A DNA stretch of 64,000 bases from Oryzias latipes (Eukaryota; Chordata; Actinopteri; Beloniformes; Adrianichthyidae). A program made the translations under genes and the position numbers. The notes under the pieces are model-generated. The model saw nothing but the letters and a program-made list of their open reading frames with translations. It was not told where the DNA came from and did not search any database. Below, in pieces: positions 1-27,848 of the stretch. The stretch spans positions 2,376,985 through 2,440,984 of the forward strand of contig NC_019870.2 of assembly GCF_002234675.1 (NCBI RefSeq). The letters run 5' to 3'. Position 1 is the first letter of the stretch; each line of letters opens with the position of its first letter.

Positions 1-2640
1 GTCTGCTGAGATTCTCCTTCATCAAAAGGTTCCATCAAAGGTAACAATCAGTCAACTGGACTTTGTCTTTTAGTTCAGGAGACACTTCACCTCTTCTACA
101 ACAGTCTTTTCTCAACTCATCAAAGCTCTAACTTCTCCAGGATAAAAATGTATTGACACCTTTCAGGAGGAACGGTTCAGGAGTTCGTGCCTGAGCAAAT
201 ACATCAAACCATGACTGCATCCGTCCCTCACTGTCCAAGTGCCGGCCGGCATTCTGATCGGTTAATCATTTCTTCCGCCTCTAAGCTCTTTTTCTGCACC
301 AGCTTCCAACTGAGTCCATCCATGTAGCTCCTTGTTGTGGCAGACAAAGCCCAGGGTCACGCCGGGTCAGGCCGGCTGAAGACATCTGCTAATTGTCCTG
401 ATGGGACGGCCTCTCTCGTCCCTTCAATGCCAGCTTCTCTGTGGGTTTTTGTAGCTGGGAGAACAGCGGCAGCTGCCACATTCGGGAAACTTTACATCCC
501 CCCGACTCTTAACCCCCCCAGGACTCTTCATTACCCTGAGAGGAGTGGTTACTGCGGTTATTAGGAAACCATCAGCAGTAATGTGTCTTTAAAGTGTAGT
601 TAATGAAAAACCTAAAGGCAGAGGCTCCAAATGGTTTGGTATTTTTTATAGAAGAACGTTAGAGAAACAAATCATTGAAACCAGCAGCTGAATCTTGTTT
701 GGCTTCATTTTTACATAAATTAAACCTTACATTTTACATAATTTTGATGCTTTACTGTTTATTTTGCCAAAAAAAAGTCATGATTTGTTATGTCTATTTT
801 CTGATGTAGTGACTGATCTGTATGTGGTACATTCATATATAAAATAGAGTTATGTCTATTTTACATAATTATCAAGTAATTCATCATTGTCATGTCATTT
901 GCTGTTACTTCGTAATGACCAGAAACTGTGTTGGTAAGGCATTGATATCTGATAAAAAGTTATGAACTGGATAATGATAAATCATGTGATAAAATGGTTA
1001 AGGTAGAATAGGGGTGGGATTATAGAATTTCGCTTCCTTCCACTCCCTTTCAAGCAATCTTTGTTTTAATATCTAATTATCCTAAGTTTGATAAGTTGTT
1101 GTATGAATGAAAAACTGCTGATTGTTTTGTTTTATGCATTATTTTTGCCATGATTGCTTGAAAAAAAACATTTACAAAAGTTGATTTTAAAGTGAAACAC
1201 AGAAAGGTTTTCAAAAAAAGGAAAATGTGTCATTATTTAATAAAATGACAGTGTAAAAAAAACAACAAGTTTGAGTTATTTCACTATTTACTTAATTATT
1301 TCATAGTTTGATGTGGCAGAACTTTATGAATTGATTTCATCTGTCAAATTCACCCATCAAAGTCAAGCGGGCGGGGCCTGTGGCACCTGATTGGTTACCC
1401 ACCGAACGGTTGATTTCCTAGAATTAGCTGGTTTTGAATTAGCCCCGCCCACTGACTTTGACAGGTGAGTTTGACGGATAATAACAAAATGCTGCAACAA
1501 AAAACATGAAATAATTAAATGTGTTGCTTACATTAAATTAATTGCTATTCTAATTCATTATTGGCACATTTATATTTTAGTGATTTTTGGCACATTCATT
1601 TACTTAATTAATGTTGTATTGATTCATTTTGATTTGTCTTCTTTGTTGGCGCAGAGTAAGCCTTCCATCATTTCCCATCATCCCTTTGTTTGCACTCTCT
1701 TCCGCTACCTTACAGCCCCTCACACCCCCAACTTAACATCATAGGTGCAACAATATCAGATCCATCCAGACGTACAGTTCAGATCCAGACTCCAGCCCAG
1801 ACGAGGAAAACAAAGACGTCCATGGATGTATTTGTCTGCAGGTAAATGCATTAGAATGGGGGCGGAACAGGGAGAAAGTGGCCCCGCCCAGCGTATTTTC
1901 TACTTAATAAAACAATCTTTTTTATCTGCTCCTGATTCACAACATGTTAAATAAAGAAATTCTCAGAAATGCAATTTTGAGATTAATTGTCTTTCCTCCA
2001 TCACCAGAACAATGAAAAAAGGACAAAAACACAATTTTCATCAGAGTGGGTCTTTAAAAGCTCTCTGAATGTTGTTGTTTTTAGCTCCTTTGCTGTCCAG
2101 ATGTTTTGCAGCAGAGAAGCTAAAGTTCTGAACCTCCAGACCTGCTTCTACTTTCTATTTCCAGGAAATTTGGTTGGTGTTGGATCACAGCAGTGATCAG
2201 ATGCGCTCCTGTGATCATCAGATGGTCATAAACTCGTCTGGGGGGCTTCATTGACCCCTCCCTGAGAGGCATTTAACGGCCCAAATGCGTCTTTGGAAAC
2301 ATGGAAGGAGAAGAAAAGGCTCCCACTTTCCCTTTGAGAACTCCATCAATTAGCATCACAAGCCGCGTTCACGTGTCCTACCGGCGTAAAATCGCGCATT
2401 TGCAAAGAATGACATGCGCGACAACAAAAGACTACACGGCGGGGAAAAAGGAGGCCGCATTTCCACCAGATGCCCGGCGGGACCCGATGACGCGCTGCCC
2501 CCTCTTTGGCTGAGGCGAGACGGGTACTTTGTGCAGCGCCCTTGCGGGGGGCCCACGTGTCCTCACCTTTGAGGGGGGGGGGGTGCTATTGTTCCCACGG
2601 GGCGAATTGCAGCAGATTTAAATAACATTTAAATTTTATG
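1..2640. other. Intergenic DNA left of pnx, no gene recognised
   Basis: AT-rich sequence with only short reading frames, none of which resembles a known protein. The one structured item is a small foldback at 1343-1475, listed separately. The last few hundred bases before pnx become GC-richer and carry a G run near 2571-2582. They should hold the pnx promoter, but I cannot name individual sites with confidence. Confidence 0.6.
1343..1475. repeat. 133-bp foldback / mini inverted repeat
   Basis: The left arm starts GTCAAATTCACC at 1343 and runs through CAAAGTCA and GGGCGGGGC. The right arm ends at 1475 and is its imperfect reverse complement, with GCCCCGCCC, TGACTTTG and GGTGAGTTTGAC. The arms are about 35 bp with a few mismatches around a central spacer. 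This shape fits a very short MITE or foldback element. No transposase lies nearby. Confidence 0.6.
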
Positions 2641-2696
2641 AGGGGGGGCTTGCTGCCTATAAACGCGGACAGCGCCTGCGCGCACCGACAGCTGAC

Positions 2697-3313
<617 letters not shown>

Positions 3314-3450
3314 AGGCGCGCGGATGAACTGGCGCGCGGAAAGGACCTGGGTGAGCAGCAGAGACGAAAACCAGTGTGACTTTCAGGAGAAATGCGGCTG
3401 CTGAAAGAAGATGGAACTCAGGATGTTATAATTTATTTTTATAAGGTATA

Positions 3451-3456
3451 AATAAA
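3451..3456 (+). terminator. pnx polyadenylation signal
   Basis: A canonical AATAAA lies 138 bp past the pnx stop codon in AT-rich DNA. It is the first one on this strand after the gene. Confidence 0.6.
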
Positions 3457-4330
3457 GTTGTGTTATTGAACTTTTGTGATGGTAAAAATGAGGCAGAAAA
3501 ATCAAACCTGAAAATGTTTTGTTGTATAAATTCCTATATTTTGTGACCGTTTTGAGTCCAGAACTGCTGTTTTCTTCTCTTTTGTTGATCTTTTCTTTCT
3601 TGTTCTCTGTTTTCCTTTTGGTTTTTATGACTCACAGTAAGAGCAGAAGTTTGAACAACACAAAACAAAAAAAAAAACAAAAAAAAAACAGCTCAGTGCC
3701 TGACTTGCAGATATGCCAAAAGGCTATGTACAGAATTCCATGGAAGGAGGCTGGTTTACAAGCATTTTACTACACAAACATGCATGAGGATTGTTCAAAG
3801 GCCATTTGAAAAATGCAGCCAATATTTAGGATAGAATAAAACTTTCTTGATCCCACAAGGAGGAAATTGTAGCTCTATTAAAAACAACAGCTAGATAATT
3901 AATTAAACTAGAAATTCACTTGAACATATGTAAAGAGCCCTATAAATACATTTCCAATAAAAGCCAAACAGAGCATTTGAGGCAGAAATGTGTTTTTTAT
4001 TTTTTCCAATAGCATCCTCATTTAAGACCAAAGCCTGAAACCTATTGTGACTTCCTGGAGTTCAGCTGAATTTGGTATAGCTGCAGAACTTTTGTGAACA
4101 CGAATATGAATAGTAATTTAATCAATCACACAATGCAGAAATTGACAAGAACATAATAACACTAAACACAAACAAAATGACAATAATTAAATTAACACAA
4201 CTTACCTGCTGCAGTTTGTGGTTCTTCCTTGAACTCCATATTCCCTGGAGGGAAGCAGATGTTGCTCCATAAGCATATTTATAACTCCTTATAATAAAAA
4301 AAATGAAAAACCTGCAGCTGCTCAAACTGC

Positions 4331-4365
4331 ACACACACACACACACACACGCGCACACACACACC
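4331..4365. repeat. (CA)n microsatellite
   Basis: An almost pure CA dinucleotide tract with one CG interruption. On the other strand it creates an artificial Cys/Val reading frame. Confidence 0.9.
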
Positions 4366-4799
4366 ATCACTTTCAGAGATGCTGCTTTAAACTGCTTGCA
4401 AAACACACTGGAATGATAATGATAGCAACAACAAGAATCCATTTTATTTGTTTGACGCCTTTCCTGGAACCCAAGATCCCCGGACAAAAAATAGACACTC
4501 AAAGTTAGAAACAGCCGCAAAAACTTACAGTTATAAAACGGTTTCAACAGAGGGGAGTGAGTTCAGGTTCAAAGAGAGAATGTAGGATGGGGAAGGAGAG
4601 GTCTTAGCTTCCTATCGGTCAGGTAGTAAACGAACGTTTTGGATGTCAGGGGGAAGGAGCGGCCCATGGTGCTCCACTATACGGTTGTGTTGTGACCCTT
4701 CTGGGCCACCGTACTCCACACAATACTTGATCTTTGCAAAGATTTCAAGCCTTTTTTTAGACATCTAAGATATTTTAACAGGTTTGACTCCCCTTTGCT

Positions 4800-4912
4800 C
4801 TACACTTGTTGAAATGAGTCCAAATCCAAACTCCACACAGAAAGAACCCAGCCAGGATTCGAAGCAGAGGCTTCTCGCTGAGAGTGCTAACCACTAAAGC
4901 ACAGCCCTCAGT
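4800..4912 (-). repeat. tRNA-like dispersed fish repeat fragment
   Basis: Read on the minus strand, this contains TAGTGGTTAGCACTCTC followed by TTCGAATCCTGGCTGGG and then TTTCTGTGTGGAGTTTG. That order of an A-box-like and a B-box-like stretch matches a very common fish interspersed repeat. It has no full cloverleaf and is followed by non-tRNA sequence, so it is a repeat fragment and not a tRNA gene. Confidence 0.5.
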
Positions 4913-6059
4913 CTATTTTAGTCCAGACCTTCTTCAGCTTCAGTTGTTGAAGTTTTTAACGCAACGACGTCTTTCTTGAAGAAGCACAAACAAAACCTCT
5001 ACGGCCGCGTTTCTGTTGGTAAAATAAACTGCATCCACTGCAGTCTGCTGGGGAAATCCTTTGAGAACGAGAACTCGGCAGCATTTCACAGTCAAAATAT
5101 AGACTTTATTAACATCTTGATCGATCTACTACGTGAAGGCGTTACCGTTTTGTAGCGGTAAGTGACCCTACTGCTGCCACGCCCCCTTGTGGCCTTCCTG
5201 CTTCATTGCATCAGAGCATCTCTGGTGCCAAAGCAGAACAAAGAGGCTGACGGTTTTCCTTCAACCATCTTCCAGCATCAGTTTGGGCTCAGCGACAGAA
5301 GAATGAGGCATTCTTTTGGTTCCATTTCAGGCTTAATGCATCTCACTTCCTGAGGAAATGGATTTAGGAGATGATTCAGGCGGGAAACAGATGAATGCTG
5401 TGAGGGAACCGTCCAAACCGAACTTCTTCCTTCACAGGCCTCTCATAAGAAACAGGTTTTTCAGAGAACTTTTCGGCTTCCATGATGGATGATCTTGTTT
5501 TTGTTCACTGATGCTTAAGAGGTTTGCTGGATCAAAGTGTGAACGCATCTGCTTTAAACCCGGATTGGAAACAGATGGAGGGAAAAGGAGCAGAAAGAGA
5601 GGAGGTCCGTTCCCGAACAGCCGGGCCGGAAATGAGAGAAAATGTTCTTTGACTCCATTGATCAGGTCTGGGTTTGACACCCGTTGGAGTCTGTCGTCTG
5701 AGGCTGTAAAACACCCGAGTCAGAGCTATTTTAGTGAAACCTCACACAGATGTTCCCACAGATGTGATGGTGGTCATCATGTGGAGAGCTGCTGCTCTGA
5801 CGGAAATCAGACCTTCAAACCAATTCCAGAAAACACAGAGGATCTGCTAGAAATCATCATGAGATGTAGATTTAACACAAACTTCACATACGAATGGAAA
5901 AAACTTTGATTATACTTCACTTTGAACGTCCCTGATAAAGTCTGGAAAACATCTGATCCCTGATTTTGTAGGAGAACTTCGCAGGCCAAGACAGAGAAGA
6001 TGGAGCAGGTAGAGCAGACTGGGATGCTACGGATACACTGGATGTGACGCACGTTCAAG

Positions 6060-6525
6060 AACGCACATTTAGCCCGTGATGTTCACACCGGAGCAGCAGG
6101 GAGGGGCTTCTGTTCTTTTTCAGCTGTTCAGGGTTGGTGAGAAATGTCAAAGCGTTGGAAATCTGGTGATTCTCGCTTCAGGCTTTTTCTTTCACAGCTC
6201 GATTCTGATATATTAAAGACGCGGTGTCATAGAATTGTGGCCGGACACAAACCACATATATTAATATATATGATATAAATGATCAATTTACAAACGGTTG
6301 GCACTTCCGTGAATTAAAAGGGGCGCCATCCGTACATCACCACCAAATCTGAGTCCCTGATTGGTCAAAGTTCAACTAGTTTAACTTAGATCGCGTGTTC
6401 AATAGCCAGTTGTAAAAATGCAATGCGTAAACTCAAAAGATTTGAACACGGAACGCGCTATTTCGTGTGTTTACATAGACTTTTCATCATTTTCCAGGGT
6501 GGTGTGAATATAGCTTTAGTCTCAG
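6060..6525. repeat. Dispersed repeat family D, copy 1
   Basis: Shares several blocks in the same order with 18200-18645 and 50890-51445. The blocks include CAGGGAGGGGCTTCT, TTTCACAGCTCGATTCTG, TTTACAAACGGTT, a CTGATTGGTCAAAGTTCAAC-like block and GTTTACATAGACTTTT. It ends near GTGAATATAGCTTTA, like the other copies. No coding capacity is visible. It is probably a non-autonomous DNA transposon family, but I could not fix its ends. Confidence 0.6.
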
Positions 6526-6566
6526 TTCGTTTAAAAATATAAAGGATATAGACAATTGTGACTTAT

Positions 6567-7090
6567 AGGGTCTGGTCATGCAAATCAACTTTTTGAGCTT
6601 TTAAGTGTCTTATAATGTTCTTTCCTCACAAAAAACAACCCAGTGGTATTTGGATCCATTCATTTCTGAGTATTCCTCTAAAATCCTGCTCTCTGAGCAC
6701 CAGCCCCTCCCAACAAAAGCGAGTGGATTCTCACATTGTGACATCACAAAGTGGGGAACTGCCCCTCCCAGGAAGAGTCCGTGCTGCCAGCTCCGCCCCC
6801 AGGCTAACAGACATACCCACTTTCTCCGTGGAACTAGCTTTGTTCTTGGGCGAAACGTAGACACTCTGCCGTGGCAGGCTCTAGGATGACGTCATGAAAT
6901 GGGCGGCACCACCAAGAGAGAAAGGCGGAGCCTCAGAGATCGAGTTGTCTTACGACCGAGTAGGAAAATGGGATACGAAAATAACTCATATTTCATTTAA
7001 AAATGTTTCTTTAGTGTAAAAGTTATTAATTATCAAATATATGGATATAGTTTACTCCGAAAGGCTTCAGAAAAGCAGGATATAGGACCT
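6567..7090 (+). mobile_element. TTAA-type MITE family B, copy 1
   Basis: Starts AGGGTCTGGTCATG and ends GGATATAGGACCT, followed by TTAA and preceded by TTAT. The inside shares CACAAAGTGGGGAAC, GCCCCTCCCAGGAAG and AGGCGGAGCCTCAGAGATCG with the copies at 25882 and 11900-12385. The TIRs and TTAA-like flanks suggest a non-autonomous element moved by a TTAA-specific transposase. There is no transposase gene here. Confidence 0.65.
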
Positions 7091-8076
7091 TTAACCATAA
7101 CTACAAAAGTGGACTAAAAAAAAGATAATTTCTGAGGTTCAGACAGTTTAGAGATTATCGTGTCTGGATTAAAGTTATTTCCAATTTACATTATAAACAT
7201 ATGTGTTTTTTCTTCCAAAGTGATGCCAAACTAAATGACTTCATGTATGAAATGGTACATAATGGCACACGTGGTGAAGGGGTTTGTTTGTCTCTTAACT
7301 GCAGAGAATTCAGATAATCAGCAGAAATCAGATTTTTCCAAATTCTTTTGCCACAACTGGCTGCAGATGTTTGTAGAAATGATGCATAATAGAGAGATCC
7401 TCATTTCATGTTCTATAGCACATATATGTTGAAAAGGGTTAGCAGCAAACACTCCAGCGCATTGCAGTTATGAGGATTCTCCTCCTGAAAGCTTCACATC
7501 ATTTCTGAGGAACTTACATGCTCAGTTTTGAAGTTTTATCTGAAACTGTAAAACTGTAAATCAACTCGGCTGGCTGCTTTAAAAAATGATGCTTACACCT
7601 TAAGTCCTTTGATTCTGCAAGGAAAACTTCTGACCCCAGGTTCAAGTTCTTCTGCGTTTATCTTCAAAGAATGAAAATAAAAAGGTCTCCCAAACTTTGC
7701 TTCTCTCCTCCTCCTTCCCAGGAATGTCACGAGATAGACGCTCCTCCCCTCTGCAGGGAGACGGGTGAGGGGAGAAAAGGGGGTAAAGGGCCATGAGGGA
7801 GAGATGTGGCTGCAGAATCGGTAGGAGGAACCGGGGAGGTTTTGTTCTGCAGCTGCACTTCCAGTCAGATGCCTTTCCTCCTCTGCAGGGCCGCCAGCCA
7901 GATCTCCACATTTTCTGCGACTGAGTCGACTAATCAAAGAGGAGGAAGCTCTCCAGACCTCCACCAGTCCGTCCCTCTCATGCCCACCTCTTGGCATCTG
8001 CAAGTCAGACACTGAGCTGTTTTCTCAGCTGGGGAGACATATTCTGCTGGAGCTCATCCTGTGTTTTGGTGGAGAG

Positions 8077-25580
<17,504 letters not shown>

Positions 25581-25842
25581 ACCGCAGAGGCGTCTCCGAA
25601 ACCAACAAACATGGAGAGGCACAAACACAGATTCCTGTAAAACGCCTCCTCTCAGAAGACGGAACCGTTATGTTTGGGGCATTTAAAGGAAGTATTTTAT
25701 GAAAAAAACAGTCTCTGCAGAGCAGAAACTTCAGCAGGAAATGAGAACTTCCACAACATTTTCTGCTTCCCGTCACCTTTTTTAGATTAAGTGTAATAGC
25801 AGGCTTCGGTTCAACTGATTTATTCTGTTATGCAGCGCTTTA

Positions 25843-25848
25843 AATAAA
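25843..25848 (+). terminator. aebp1 polyadenylation signal
   Basis: AATAAA, 263 bp past the aebp1 stop codon and just before the MITE that starts at 25882. Confidence 0.65.
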
Positions 25849-25881
25849 GTTATTTTTGAAGGAAAATGTTTTTTACGTTAA

Positions 25882-26348
25882 AGGGCCTTTATCATGTAAA
25901 ATTAACCCTGAGCGTTTCAATGAACTATAATAATCATTCCTCACAAATAAAAAAAACTCTGACATCACAAAGTGGGGAACCGCCCCTTCCAGGAAGTGTG
26001 CCAGCCCCGCCCCCAGCCTAACAGACACACCCACTTTGTTTGTGGAGCTAGTGGTGATTGGCTAAAATCTTTAATTTTCTATGAACAAAATGCACATCCA
26101 TCTGGTTGGATGTTTCTCGTGGGAGAAAGACACGCCGCCGAGGACGACTTTAGGTTGAGTTCAAAAAATGGGCGGCACCCAAAAGACGCAAAAGGCGGAG
26201 CCTCAGAGATCGAGTCGTCTGGATTCTGAACTGCAAAAATCATACACTTAATTAAAAAAAAATGGTTCTTTGGTGGGCCGACGGTAATAAATCATAAATA
26301 TGGATATAGTTTACTCTGAAAGGCTGAGAATAGACTGATATAAACCCT
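25882..26348 (+). mobile_element. TTAA-type MITE family B, copy 2 (intact ends)
   Basis: The element runs AGGGCCTTTATCATG to TATAAACCCT and is flanked on both sides by TTAA (25878-25881 and 26349-26352). The interior shares CACAAAGTGGGGAAC, CCCGCCCCCAG, CCTAACAGACACACCCACTT and GGCGGAGCCTCAGAGATCGA with the 6567 copy. It is the best-preserved copy for defining the family ends. It has no open frame worth a protein call. Confidence 0.75.
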
Positions 26349-26461
26349 TTAAAGAAAGTGATTAGAGAAAGAAACAGAGTTAAAATGCTGATTTTAGATA
26401 AACTTAATAAAGCTTATTTTAAATTAAAATTTAAAGTGTTTTACGCCGCTTTATTTTTATT

Positions 26462-26895
26462 TATACCATGGTCCGGTTGAATACTCGATTCTGATTGGCT
26501 GCTGGGTATGCGTTAAAACCTGATAACCGCACGGTGAAAAAAGAAGTTCCGGTCGGCTAGCTTAAATGATTTGTATCACTGCGCCGGCTTCTGTAAAACA
26601 ACCTTTTGCTTCATCATCTGGGCAAAAACAAGCGGTAAGCGATTAACTTTCCCTCTGAATTGATGCTTTATTCAACCCATCGGGACGATCAGCATATATA
26701 TATCGCCGAATCTTAACTGCAGCGGTGGTGCTGCGCGACGCGGACTATATGTTACGTGATGCGGCGCATCGCGCCGCATCACGTAACATATAGTACGCTG
26801 TTTATGAGAAAAGTGATACAAATCGAAAAAAAAAAACAAGAATTAAGGACTAAAACCTGGTTAATATGTATTGCTTTTGTAAGTGACCATGGTAT
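26462..26895. mobile_element. Non-autonomous element with TATACCATGGTC inverted ends
   Basis: TATACCATGGTC near 26462 is mirrored by GACCATGGTATA at 26884-26895. The ends allow a TA target duplication, as for Tc1/mariner-type elements. Inside is a perfect 24-bp inverted repeat (26744-26794). There is no coding capacity. Confidence 0.55.
26744..26794. repeat. Perfect 24-bp hairpin
   Basis: Arms 26744-26767 and 26771-26794 are perfect reverse complements around a 3-nt loop. The arm begins ACTATATGTTACGTGATG and continues CGGCGC. I checked every pair by position. It would extrude as a cruciform or form a strong RNA stem in a transcript. Confidence 0.9.
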
Positions 26896-26898
26896 AAG

Positions 26899-27027
26899 CG
26901 GGTTAATGGCCTTCGAAGTGTGCGGTTACTACTTTTTAACGCACTTCGCGGAAGCAACCGTCCTCCGCTCAGGCTTCCACGGCGTGCGTTAAAAAGTAGT
27001 AACCGCACACTTCGTCGGCCATTAACC
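26899..27027. repeat. Long hairpin, about 56-bp arms
   Basis: Arms 26899-26954 and 26972-27027 pair with about five mismatches around a 17-nt loop. Outer pairs are GGGTTAATGGCC with GGCCATTAACCC. The long perfect core is GTGCGGTTACTACTTTTTAA with its complement. It lies 4 bp beyond the preceding element, so the two may be parts of one composite. Confidence 0.85.
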
Positions 27028-27848
27028 CTTACATAACCTTTATTTGTCCAGGCAAGATGATTAAGAAGAAAATTATTAAATAACATTATTTTCTACTGTC
27101 ATGGCACAGAGCTTCTTAATCTACAATAATTTTCTTATTTAATGTTTTTTAATCAACATTTAGGCTAAATTGAAGTAAAGGTTTATTTCCAAAGAACAGT
27201 CAGCAGTAAAATCGCTATTTTTCTGTTTCTATGAATAAAACTCACCCGGTTTGCAGTTCCGGTTTAGAAAAGACCAAACATGAAAATTCTAGTTTTCAAA
27301 ACAATTTGAAATATACTTTTTATTCATTTTCAATCTAGTTTTTCATTCCCTTTGAGCTGATTTGACCCCATAAAACAGGGAATTCAGACGAAAACTGCTT
27401 TGTCATCATCAGATTTCTGAAACAACAAATATAAACAAAAAAACACAACAAACAGTTTCAACGTCTGAATGTTTGGATGAGTTTTCCACCATCAGATCCA
27501 AACAGAAAGACGTTTTTGTGAGCTAAATCGGCCGTCGGGTTTTCAGGAACTGATTGAACCTGCAGGAGGATGAAGACTTTCTGTCCACGGAAGGGCGGCT
27601 GAAGAAAAGCAGACAAAAGGCTCTCTGTTTGATTTTCCTCAGTTTGGGAGCACATCTCCAACCCTGTGGCGCCCCCTGTTGACCACAGCTCCTCAGTCCA
27701 CAGGAAGCAGCAGAGCTTTTTAAGAACCCCTTCAGACGACTCCGACACGAAAGAGTCTTCAATGACCACCTGTCTCTGTTGGCCGTCAATATGCAGGAAG
27801 AGTCTGTCAGTCGTCACGGTAACGGCTCTTGCTCCAGCCTCGCGCGAA
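27028..27848. other. Convergent aebp1-ddx56 spacer, 3' UTR of ddx56
   Basis: AT-rich DNA between the hairpins and the ddx56 stop. It likely holds the ddx56 3' UTR on the minus strand. A plus-strand TTTATT near 27319 could be the ddx56 AATAAA signal. No gene seen. Confidence 0.45.

Larger units (their letters stand above)
3457..8076. other. pnx-aebp1 intergenic region, repeat-bearing
   Basis: No coding gene was recognised over 4.6 kb. It contains a (CA)n microsatellite near 4331-4365, a tRNA-like dispersed repeat at 4800-4912, a repeat copy at 6060-6525 shared with aebp1 intron 9 and ppia intron 2, and a TTAA-flanked MITE at 6567-7090. The last 500 bp before 8077 should include the aebp1 5' UTR and promoter. 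I see no clear TATA box there. Confidence 0.6.

Noticed and set aside
4122-4547. 141-codon minus-strand open frame with a Cys/Val-rich stretch
   Set aside because: The Cys/Val stretch is just the translated (CA)n microsatellite, and the rest has no domain.
4800-4912. Possible tRNA gene with A- and B-box-like words
   Set aside because: No cloverleaf can be drawn and it continues into a known-looking fish repeat tail, so it is kept only as a repeat.
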